Assembly (NCBI GenBank): GCA_020058315.1
Contig: JAGVEK010000505.1
Coordinates: forward strand, 1-5,071
Source of the DNA: Candidatus Zixiibacteriota bacterium
GTDB lineage: Bacteria; Zixibacteria; MSB-5A5; WJJR01
Direction: 5' to 3'
DNA: 5,071 nt
The notes below the pieces were generated by a model, which had not been told where the DNA came from, made no database searches, and saw nothing but the letters and a program-made list of their open reading frames with translations. The translations under genes and the position numbers were made by a program. Of this stretch, positions 1 to 5,036 are shown one piece after another; the first letter of the stretch is position 1, and each line of letters begins with the position of its first letter.

Positions 1-217
1 CCTCGGGGCCGACCACCGTGAGGTCGATCTGCTCATGCTTGGCAAATTCGATGAGCCGTTTGGTGTCGCCCGGCTTGATATCGAGCTGCCGGGCAATCTC
101 AGCAATTCCCGCGTTGCCGGGGGCGCAGTAGACCTTCTCGACCTGCGGCGAGGACCGCAAAGCCCAGCACAGTGCGTGCTCACGTCCGCCGCCTCCGATC
201 ACCAAGACTTTTAGCAT
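1..217 (-). CDS. purD: Phosphoribosylamine--glycine ligase (GAR synthetase), N-terminal fragment cut by the window edge
   Basis: Reading the minus strand from the ATG at 217-215 gives 72 complete codons, open to the window edge. The protein begins MLKVLVIGGGGREHALCWAL and continues through VYCAPGNAGIAEIA to DLTVVGPE. These are the hallmarks of the PurD N-terminal domain: a hydrophobic beta strand, the GxGGREHA glycine-rich loop (residues 8-15), the APGNAG motif (32-37) and the VGPE motif (69-72). PurD is a cytoplasmic ATP-grasp enzyme that joins glycine to phosphoribosylamine, the second step of purine synthesis; the full protein is usually about 420-430 residues, so roughly one sixth is visible. 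The start is fixed because an in-frame stop lies eight codons upstream (241-239) with no other start between. The ribosome site is weak (GGACGG, 229-224). It is divergent from the CBS-like gene, so the two are not one operon. The call is secure. Confidence 0.96.
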   Translation of the reverse strand, partial: MLKVLVIGGGGREHALCWALRSSPQVEKVYCAPGNAGIAEIARQLDIKPGDTKRLIEFAKHEQIDLTVVGPE

Positions 218-240
218 GCCTGCCCGTCCATGAAGCGATC

Positions 241-268
241 AATATACGCCACCATGGGTTTCGGACAA
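241..268 (-). promoter_or_regulatory. Candidate sigma70-type promoter of purD
   Basis: On the minus strand there is a -10 candidate TATATT (246-241, five of six consensus bases) and a -35 candidate TTGTCC (268-263, four of six) with a 16-base spacer. Transcription would start near 235, leaving a short leader of about 18 nt before the purD ATG at 217. The position fits well, but the -35 is imperfect and two hexamers of this quality can arise by chance. Confidence 0.4.
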
Positions 269-308
269 AAGGAAACGTGGGGCATCCATCCCTCACAAGG
301 TGCTGCGC

Positions 309-365
309 CCGGGACCGCCGATCTCCTGATCGGCGCGCTGCCAATCAGGAGATTGGCGGTCCCGG
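309..365. repeat. Long near-perfect inverted repeat (26-base arms, 5-base loop)
   Basis: Arms 309-334 and 340-365 pair around the loop GCGCT. Of 26 positions, 24 are Watson-Crick, one is a G-T wobble (320/354) and one is a C-A mismatch (331/343). The arms contain the sub-motif GATCTCCTGAT and its near mirror. No T tract follows directly, so a simple intrinsic terminator is unlikely. The size, intergenic location and palindromic form resemble dispersed REP/MITE-like intergenic repeats. Only one copy lies in this window, so its repetitive nature is inferred. As RNA it would form a very stable hairpin, and it sits between two divergent promoters. Confidence 0.75.
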
Positions 366-370
366 ATGTC

Positions 371-406
371 AATGCCGCCTACTGTTCCTCAGGCATTTTC
401 TTTTTT
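371..406 (+). terminator. Weak terminator-like hairpin followed by a T tract
   Basis: AATGCC (371-376) pairs with GGCATT (392-397) across a 15-base loop, and a run TTTTCTTTTTT covers 396-406. This looks like an intrinsic terminator on the plus strand, but no plus-strand gene lies upstream to terminate. The stem is short and the loop large. The T tract lies directly upstream of the TTGACA at 410, so it may instead act as an AT-rich UP element for that promoter. Confidence 0.25.
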
Positions 407-409
407 CCG

Positions 410-438
410 TTGACAGCCATGGGCGGCGGGTCTTTAAT
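410..438 (+). promoter_or_regulatory. Strong sigma70-like promoter candidate for the CBS-like gene
   Basis: TTGACA (410-415, six of six) is followed after exactly 17 bases by TTTAAT (433-438, five of six). A T-rich tract at 396-406 lies where an UP element would be. Transcription would start near 445, about 225 bases before the ATG at 671, so the mRNA would have a long leader. The near-consensus hexamers and ideal spacing make this the best promoter in the window. The spacer is GC-rich. Confidence 0.55.
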
Positions 439-445
439 GAACGCT

Positions 446-666
446 GACCGCGGGGAGATGTCGGTCGTTATTGGTCTGTTACAGGAGATCTCATAACCGT
501 CGCGCTTTGCGCCCGGGAGGGTCGTGCGGAAGGCGCGACGTTTATTTTGGAGTAGTGGCGAGGGTAGCTGCCGATGGGACGGCAGCATCGCAACCACGAG
601 GCGCTCTGTACTCCACGAGAGCCGCTCAGACGCGGGAGTGAGTTGAGAGAAGGGTGTTATTGGAGG
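446..666 (+). promoter_or_regulatory. Structured 5' leader of the CBS-like gene, no known riboswitch recognised
   Basis: No convincing gene lies between the promoter at 410-438 and the ATG at 671, but several stems do. These are 446-450/462-466; 498-505/533-540 (eight perfect pairs); and a nested set of 549-554/609-614, 555-558/594-597 and 567-573/580-586 (seven perfect pairs, loop ATGGGA). A small stem lies at 622-625/632-635. The 3' strand of the outer stem overlaps CTCCA (611-615), which could instead pair with TGGAG (661-665) in the Shine-Dalgarno sequence, giving two exclusive states. I could not match it to the SAM, SAH or cobalamin riboswitch consensus as I remember them. Stems are common by chance in GC-rich DNA, so a regulatory role is only a hypothesis. 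Confidence 0.3.
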
Positions 667-670
667 AACG

Positions 671-1687
671 ATGAAGACGCAACTGGATGGAGCACACAGT
701 ACTTCTGGTTCAGTCAAGGCCTCCGCTGATGGAATCCTGGGGTTGATTGGGAATACACCGCTCGTGGCTTTGGGACATGTCGGTAAGGAATTGGGACACA
801 ACATCTTCGCCAAACTGGAGTTCCTTAGTCCCAGCGGGTCGATCAAGGACCGGATGGCGAAGTACATTATCGAGGACGCCGAGCAAAGCGGCGTGATCAA
901 ACCGGGGGATCTGCTGATCGACAACTCCTCCGGCAACACGGCCATCTCCGTGGCAATGGTGGGGACGTGCAAGGGGTACCGGACACTATTCGCGGTTCCG
1001 GACAAAACCTCGCAGGAGAAGATCGATTTGATCCGAGCATTTGGATCGGAAGTCGTGATTTGCCCGACAGATGTACCCCACGACCATTCGGACTCCTACT
1101 ACCAGACCGCGCGACGGCTGGCCAAGGAGCGGCCAGGATTCCTGGTAGATCAGTATCATAATCCAAAGAACATCGAGTGCCATTTCAAGACCACTGGACC
1201 GGAGATTTGGGAGCAGATGGGTGGTGAGATTGACGCGGTGGTGGCGGGGATCGGAACCGGGGGGACTCTTTCGGGGGTTGCTCGATACCTGAAGATGCGT
1301 GATCCTCGAATCCGAGTCATCGCGGTCGATCCAATTGGGTCTATTTTCTATAACCTTATCAAATTCCATGAGTTAATCAAGCCCGGACGGTATCACGTCG
1401 AGGGGATCGGCACGGATGTGCCTTGTGGAGCGATGGACGCATCCGTCATCGATGAAGTGATTCAGACGGATGACCAGGAAGCCTTTGCTGTTGCCAGGGA
1501 TTTGGTCCGCCGGGAGGGGTTGATAGTTGGCGGGTCTTCCGGATCGGCGGTTGCGGGTCTGCTGAAATGGGCGAAGGGACAAAGCCGACCGTTGAATATC
1601 GTTACAATCCTGACGGACACCGGAATGCGGTACTTGTCGAAGTTCCTCAGTGACGATTGGATGCGGAGTACGGGTTTCAATCTGTGA
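671..1687 (+). CDS. Cystathionine beta-synthase / cysteine synthase family PLP enzyme (CBS-like, catalytic domain only)
   Basis: The 338-residue protein is a fold-type II PLP enzyme that replaces the beta substituent of serine or an activated serine with a thiol, in the cytoplasm. Visible motifs are IGNTPLV (26-32); SGSIKDR (55-61) with the PLP-binding lysine K59; SSGNT (86-90), the substrate-carboxylate loop with N89; GTGGT (195-199), the PLP-phosphate loop; EGIG (244-247); and GGSSGS (287-292). The tract PTDVPHDHSDSYY, TTGPEIWEQ and the end KFLSDDWM resemble cystathionine beta-synthases more than CysK or CysM. There is no N-terminal haem segment and no C-terminal CBS-pair regulatory domain. 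The carboxylate loop reads IDNSSGNTA where EPTSGNTG is usual. The start is supported by GGAGG at 662-666, four bases before ATG. No cystathionine gamma-lyase or serine acetyltransferase is adjacent, so the acceptor (homocysteine or sulfide) and donor (serine, O-acetyl- or O-phosphoserine) cannot be fixed. The family call is firm, the exact reaction is not. Confidence 0.92.
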   Translation: MKTQLDGAHSTSGSVKASADGILGLIGNTPLVALGHVGKELGHNIFAKLEFLSPSGSIKDRMAKYIIEDAEQSGVIKPGDLLIDNSSGNTAISVAMVGTCKGYRTLFAVPDKTSQEKIDLIRAFGSEVVICPTDVPHDHSDSYYQTARRLAKERPGFLVDQYHNPKNIECHFKTTGPEIWEQMGGEIDAVVAGIGTGGTLSGVARYLKMRDPRIRVIAVDPIGSIFYNLIKFHELIKPGRYHVEGIGTDVPCGAMDASVIDEVIQTDDQEAFAVARDLVRREGLIVGGSSGSAVAGLLKWAKGQSRPLNIVTILTDTGMRYLSKFLSDDWMRSTGFNL

Positions 1688-1725
1688 TTGCTGCGATTCA
1701 GCTCTGCTATTGCTGCACATTGTGT

Positions 1726-1799
1726 AATGTGGCGCTGGCGCCCTCGCCTGCGTACTGCGACCCCACGTAACGCAGGCGAGGGTGCCCTTGCGCCACATT
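1726..1799. repeat. Large imperfect inverted repeat after the CBS-like gene
   Basis: An outer stem of ten perfect pairs (1726-1735/1790-1799, AATGTGGCGC) and an inner stem of thirteen (1741-1753/1770-1782, CCCTCGCCTGCGT) are separated by a 5/7-base internal loop and capped by a 16-base loop. The structure begins 38 bases after the CBS-like stop codon. It has no T tract on its 3' side, so if it ends transcription it does so without the classic U run. With the palindrome at 1826-1844 it forms a composite element of about 125 bases. Its reading frames give the peptides GTLACVTW and GEGALAPH, of a kind I recall in mis-called ORFs over intergenic repeats. Confidence 0.8.
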
Positions 1800-1804
1800 C
1801 GCTT

Positions 1805-1850
1805 GGGTTCCCCGGAGCCCAGACTCACGGGCAGGATGCCCGTGCCACCA
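1805..1850. repeat. Palindromic intergenic element of the 'GTGILPV / HGQDARAT' type
   Basis: CACGGGCA (1826-1833) and TGCCCGTG (1837-1844) form a perfect eight-base palindrome around GGA. Just before it, GGGTTC (1805-1810) pairs with GAGCCC (1815-1820), with one wobble. Read on the plus strand this gives the peptide HGQDARAT, and on the minus strand GTGILPV. I recall both strings as recurrent in spurious hypothetical proteins of Planctomycetes, Verrucomicrobia and related candidate phyla, where they mark dispersed non-coding repeats. Only one copy is visible here, so repetition across the genome is inferred. Confidence 0.65.
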
Positions 1851-1877
1851 GATACAGAAAAAATCTGCAAAAATCGC

Positions 1878-1907
1878 TTGACTTTTTTGGCGGGTGATGT
1901 ACCTTAG
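1878..1907 (+). promoter_or_regulatory. Candidate promoter of the secreted modular protein gene
   Basis: TTGACT (1878-1883) is followed by TACCTTAG (1900-1907). As a sigma70 pair the -10 is poor (TACCTT, three of six, spacer 16). It matches seven of eight bases of the Bacteroidetes-type TAnnTTTG element, with TTG about 19 bases upstream, as in that promoter class. A T run (1883-1888) follows the -35. Transcription would start near 1914, giving a leader of roughly 275 nt. A second -10-like TACAAT lies at 2024-2029 without a good -35. Confidence 0.35.
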
Positions 1908-2186
1908 CTCTTGCGTTGAGTAGTTTGCTGTACTAAATGGTTGTGCCACAATAACTGATCGCCCGCTGGTTTTGATCTGAGAAAGATTAGACCCGAAGGG
2001 TGCTCCACGTTTTGGAGTTTCTTTACAATAGATTTCCGGTAGTTGATTTCTGCTAACCTTCTGCGCTCTCTCAGGTTGGGTTGATTTTCGGCGCGAGCCG
2101 GGAAGAAATGACCCTCGGGAGGCCAGGAGAAGTCTCGAAGTACATGAGACAGGAGTTTGACTTTGAAAATGAAGGAGCAAAGGAGA
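1908..2186 (+). other. Non-coding leader region before the secreted protein gene, no recognised element
   Basis: These 279 bases contain no convincing gene, RNA family or repeat. The only structures seen are a short hairpin CTCCA/TGGAG (2003-2007/2013-2017), a -10-like TACAAT at 2024-2029, and a 29-codon out-of-frame ORF (2108-2197) that overlaps the next start codon. The region is probably the 5' untranslated part of the downstream mRNA. Confidence 0.4.
2172..2177 (+). promoter_or_regulatory. Ribosome binding site that decides the start at 2187
   Basis: AAGGAG lies nine bases before the ATG at 2187, a normal spacing. The open frame also extends upstream to TTG 2157, TTG 2163 and ATG 2169. 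AGGAG at 2151-2155 could serve TTG 2163 (seven-base gap). The 2187 start is preferred because it yields a textbook signal peptide beginning MKHK, whereas upstream starts add a charged run (KMKEQRR) before it. Confidence 0.6.
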
Positions 2187-2258
2187 ATGAAGCATAAACT
2201 GACTGTATTGGCCTGCGTTGGTCTGGCCCTGCTTCTCTCAACTGGTCTCGCCTTTGCC
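2187..2258 (+). other. Sec signal peptide of the modular protein
   Basis: Residues 1-24 show a positive start (K2, H3, K4), a hydrophobic core (LTVLACVGLALLL) and small residues at -3 and -1 (A22, A24) before Q25. C10 lies inside the core and is not followed by a lipobox pattern, so a lipoprotein is unlikely. Confidence 0.88.
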
Positions 2259-5036
2259 CAGCCAAACAACACGATTACCATTGAATCGAAAAACGTGAAT
2301 CGTTGCTCAAACGCAACCGTCGGGATCAATCTGATCAACGGCGACGAGATCAATGGTATCGGATTGCCACTGAAGGTCACCGGTGGGACAGTGTCAGCCG
2401 CAGCCGCCACAGCGCGTCTTGCAGGCTTCACGCTGGCCCAGAATGGTGTTCCCGGAGCGAATTTCCTATTGAACGCAGTCGGCGGCAGCCTTGCCGCGGG
2501 CGCGGGCAATATCTACACGCTCACAGTGCCAATTTCGAGTGCTTGCACTGGGACAGTCGATATCGACACGGCCTTTTTCGCGCCGGCGGGTGTAGTAATA
2601 CTCTTAAGTGGTTGCTGCCCTGTCGACTATGCGTTCAACAAGGGCGTATTGACGTTAGATGATCAGCAACCGGTGTGCGGGGACAATCCCAACGTCACGC
2701 TGGATTGGCAATCAGCGATCGTGGACAAGCTGCTCATGGCGACCGATCCGGATGCCTGTGACGGACTTGTCTACTCGTTGGTTTCTTCGCCGGGTTCGAT
2801 TGCGCCTGGCACCAACAAGTACAGCTGGGATCCAGGATGTCCCGAAGTGGTGACCAGCCCGCATACGATCACGTTCAAAGCGACTGATCCTTGCGGCGAG
2901 TTTGCCACGTGCAGTTTCCAAGTGACGGTGACACAGCAGGGCCCGGTTTGCGCAACGGTTCCAGCCCAAACCATTCATTGGCTCGGTACCCTGTCGATCC
3001 TGCTTCCGGCAACTGACGACGGTTGCCCAGGCGCGTTAGGCTGGACGCTGAACACTGTCGTGCCTCCAGTTGCTGGCACTTTGTCCATCAATCCAACGAC
3101 GGGCAGACTGACCTTCAGCCCGAAGTGCGCTGACATTGCAACCAGCCCACACGTAGTCACTTACACGGTTTCGGATGGCGTGAAGACCTGCCAGTCGACC
3201 GTGAGCATCACGGTGACGAACACCGATCCGACGCTCGTATGCCCGAGCCCGATCGATCCGGCCCATCTCTGCAACAATCAACTGATTGACGGCGGCGACG
3301 GGATCTTCAACATTGGCGATCTGGTTACTGGCACGGCGGTTGGCGCTGACATTAACGGCGACCCGCTGACTTACAGCGTCGTTTCGATCACCAAGAATGG
3401 CGACCCGGGTGCGGTGCCGCACAATGCGCCGACAATCGGTCTGACGACCGGTGCATTTTCGTGGCTGACTTCGGCCGCTCTTCCGTCCGAAGTTGGAACC
3501 TGGACAATCGTTCTGGCGGTTTCTGATGGTTGCGCCACAGTGACTTGCAGCTTCACAGTGACGCTGGAGTTCACGTTCTACGTGGGCATCACGAATGCGG
3601 CCGGTACCTCTGACCAGATCCACGCCCTCAACGGCCAGGTCGCATGTGTGTACATCACCATCGGTCCGGACTACCCACTGGGTGGTTTGGATCTGCTGCT
3701 GGCATACGACGTGACGGCGATCGCGTTCTTGCAGCCGGCAGTGGCCATGGGCGACCTGGCGGAGTGGGAGTACTTCACGTACCGTACTGGGGTTGATGGT
3801 AACTGCGATGGCGGCGGATGCCCGACAGGGATGATCCGTATCATCGCCATTGCCGACCTCGACAACGGTCCGCTGATCCACCCGCTGGCCAGCGAATTCG
3901 GTCTCGAGGGCCAGGTTGTGAAGCTTTGCTTCACGGTGACCGCTGACCGTAATTTCATCGGCCAGTGCATTCCCATCTCGTGGTACACAGTGGACTGCGG
4001 TGACAACGTGCTTTCATCGAAGGACGGTTACACCACGTTCGTCGAGATCGGCACCGACACCGCCGCCTGCGCCGTGAACGAGAAACCGGGACATTTCCTG
4101 ATCCCGATCGTTCATTTCTGCGATGGATGGATTTGCATCGATGAGCCGCCGGATGATCGTGGCGACATCAACCTTGACGGCGTTGCGAACTCGATCGCGG
4201 ATGCGGTCCTGTTCAGCCGTTACTTCATCTACGGCATCGGTGAGTTCGAGACCGATCCGGCCCTGCGTGCGGTCCAGGTTCTGGCCACCGATATCAACGA
4301 CGACGGTGTCGTGCTGACAGTGGCTGACCTGGTGTACCTGGTTCGTATCATCACCGGTGACGCCTCTCCGTTCCCGGCAGGCGAGAATCCGAAGCTGACG
4401 CCCTACCAGAACCATGCGGACGCGGTTGTCAACGTTGGCGCGAATCGTGTCAGCGTGACCACCAACTCGGCGGTCGATCTGGGCGGCGCGGTGTTCACAT
4501 TCCGCTATTCCGGACTGACGGTTGGCGATGCGGTTCTCGGCAATGCGGCCTCGCAAATGGTCGTGAAGTCGAACGCAGATCGTGGTGAACTTCGCGTTTT
4601 GGTCGCTCCGCCGATGGACGCCAAGGGTGCCAGAATCAACGCTGGTATCAACGAGATCGTGTCGATCCCGACAACGGGTGAAGGCACTATCGAGCTGGTC
4701 AGTGTTGAGATCGCTGATGCCCAGGGTGCCTTGTTGAGCACGAATCTCAGCAGGGGCGTACCGAGCGAGTATGCGCTGTTGCAGAACTATCCGAACCCCT
4801 TCAACGCTGGCACTGTGATTCAGTTCAGCTTGAAGGATCAGGCGGATTGGAAGCTCAACGTGTACAACATCACCGGCCAGACGGTTCGGTCCTTCTCCGG
4901 CAACGGAGCGGGTCAGGTCCAAGTGGCTTGGGATGGCAATGACAAAACCGGTAACGCGATTGCTTCCGGTGTCTACTTCTATCGCCTTGAGACGAAAGCC
5001 TTTACGGCGACCAAGAAGATGACGCTCATGAAGTAA
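2187..5036 (+). CDS. Large secreted modular surface protein: cohesin-like, Ig-like and dockerin-like modules with a FlgD-like/T9SS-type C-terminal domain
   Basis: The predicted product has 949 residues. A signal peptide covers 1-24 (MKHK, a hydrophobic core, then AFA before Q25). Modules I infer in order are a cohesin-like beta sandwich (26-157), three Ig/cadherin-like repeats (161-250, 252-345, 349-460), a second cohesin-like domain (463-625, with EWEYFTYR and CGDNVLSS), a dockerin-like double loop (658-724), a third cohesin-like stretch (740-850) and a C-terminal beta domain (860-949) with NYPNPFNAGTVIQF, VYNITGQTV and SGVYFYRL. The tail resembles the FlgD-like Ig fold and type IX secretion sorting domains, suggesting export across the outer membrane and surface attachment or release. 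All 26 cysteines of the mature part lie in 40-650; the last 299 residues have none. No catalytic domain is visible, so a structural, adhesive or scaffolding role is inferred. It is preceded by a long leader and appears monocistronic within the window. Secretion and modular layout are well supported; the exact module boundaries and the function are not. Confidence 0.9.
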   Translation: MKHKLTVLACVGLALLLSTGLAFAQPNNTITIESKNVNRCSNATVGINLINGDEINGIGLPLKVTGGTVSAAAATARLAGFTLAQNGVPGANFLLNAVGGSLAAGAGNIYTLTVPISSACTGTVDIDTAFFAPAGVVILLSGCCPVDYAFNKGVLTLDDQQPVCGDNPNVTLDWQSAIVDKLLMATDPDACDGLVYSLVSSPGSIAPGTNKYSWDPGCPEVVTSPHTITFKATDPCGEFATCSFQVTVTQQGPVCATVPAQTIHWLGTLSILLPATDDGCPGALGWTLNTVVPPVAGTLSINPTTGRLTFSPKCADIATSPHVVTYTVSDGVKTCQSTVSITVTNTDPTLVCPSPIDPAHLCNNQLIDGGDGIFNIGDLVTGTAVGADINGDPLTYSVVSITKNGDPGAVPHNAPTIGLTTGAFSWLTSAALPSEVGTWTIVLAVSDGCATVTCSFTVTLEFTFYVGITNAAGTSDQIHALNGQVACVYITIGPDYPLGGLDLLLAYDVTAIAFLQPAVAMGDLAEWEYFTYRTGVDGNCDGGGCPTGMIRIIAIADLDNGPLIHPLASEFGLEGQVVKLCFTVTADRNFIGQCIPISWYTVDCGDNVLSSKDGYTTFVEIGTDTAACAVNEKPGHFLIPIVHFCDGWICIDEPPDDRGDINLDGVANSIADAVLFSRYFIYGIGEFETDPALRAVQVLATDINDDGVVLTVADLVYLVRIITGDASPFPAGENPKLTPYQNHADAVVNVGANRVSVTTNSAVDLGGAVFTFRYSGLTVGDAVLGNAASQMVVKSNADRGELRVLVAPPMDAKGARINAGINEIVSIPTTGEGTIELVSVEIADAQGALLSTNLSRGVPSEYALLQNYPNPFNAGTVIQFSLKDQADWKLNVYNITGQTVRSFSGNGAGQVQVAWDGNDKTGNAIASGVYFYRLETKAFTATKKMTLMK
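2667..3566 (+). repeat. Three degenerate tandem Ig/cadherin-like repeats within the modular protein
   Basis: Residues 161-460 hold three units of about 90, 94 and 112 residues. Units one and two share PVC at the start, an ATD or ATDD followed within a few residues by C, a near-identical TSPH-(I/V)T-D strand (VTSPHTITFKATD and ATSPHVVTYTVSD) and a TC-x-VTV-type end. Unit three starts LVCPSP and ends VSDGCATVTCSFTVTL, matching the TCSFQVTVT end of unit one. The repeats are clear at protein level and diverged at DNA level, so the duplication is old. They resemble putative-Ig/cadherin-like modules that act as spacers or adhesive domains in surface proteins. Confidence 0.7.
4152..4358 (+). other. 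Dockerin-like double calcium-loop module
   Basis: Residues 656-724 hold two similar segments. The first is GDINLDGVANSIADAVLF (D660, N662, D664, G665, D672) and the second TDINDDGVVLTVADLVYL (D702, N704, D706, G707, D714). The DxNxDG pattern followed by an acidic residue and a hydrophobic helix is the signature of type I dockerin F-hands, which bind calcium and dock onto cohesins. In both copies the last acidic residue is at loop position 13, not 12. The helix after loop one (SRYFIYGIGEF) is followed by a longer linker than in classical dockerins. Confidence 0.72.
4764..5033 (+). other. C-terminal FlgD-like / type IX secretion sorting-type domain
   Basis: Residues 860-949 contain the consensus elements of this domain class in order: YALLQNYPNPFN, T-IQFSL, LNVYNITGQTV, a GxGxxxVxWDGxDxxG stretch, SGVYFYRLET and a lysine-rich end KKMTLMK. 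In type IX systems such tails direct passage across the outer membrane and are often cleaved. Similar FlgD-like tails occur widely in phyla where the system is unproven, so the sorting role is inferred. No secretion component is encoded in this window. Confidence 0.8.

Noticed and set aside
172..496. Plus-strand ORFs of 91 and 88 codons in the purD to CBS-like gap
   Set aside because: They cross the purD start, the inverted repeat and the promoter. Their sequence is low-complexity and arginine-rich with no ribosome site.
549..640. Resemblance to a cobalamin riboswitch (CGCAAC-like segment, then a GCCGCTCAGACGC box)
   Set aside because: The conserved B12 box and the GGGAA/CCCGCAACTGT core are not matched when read base by base, and the stem order does not fit.
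379..1005. Minus-strand ORF of 208 codons
   Set aside because: It overlaps the promoter, leader and first third of the well-supported CBS-like gene in antisense and shows no recognisable domain.
1373..1870. Minus-strand ORF of 165 codons with GTGILPV near its start
   Set aside because: It starts in the intergenic repeat and continues antisense to the CBS-like gene; composition and motifs show no protein family.
1688..1897. Plus-strand ORF of 69 codons directly after the CBS-like gene
   Set aside because: It runs straight through the inverted-repeat element, contains the HGQDARAT string typical of translated non-coding repeats, and has no ribosome site of its own.
2003..2020. Hairpin CTCCA/TGGAG followed by TTT as a terminator
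   Set aside because: The stem is only five pairs, the T run is three bases, and it lies inside the presumed leader of the next gene.
2157..2186. Upstream starts TTG 2157, TTG 2163 and ATG 2169 for the modular protein
   Set aside because: They add a charged stretch before a normal signal peptide. ATG 2187 has AAGGAG at a nine-base gap and gives the typical MKHK start.
2108..2197. 29-codon upstream ORF overlapping the start of the modular protein out of frame
   Set aside because: It could be a leader peptide for translational coupling, but the ribosome site is only two bases from its ATG and nothing else supports it.
4014..4922. Minus-strand ORF of 302 codons
   Set aside because: Antisense shadow of the modular protein, arising from its GC-rich codon pattern; arginine- and histidine-rich with no family motif.
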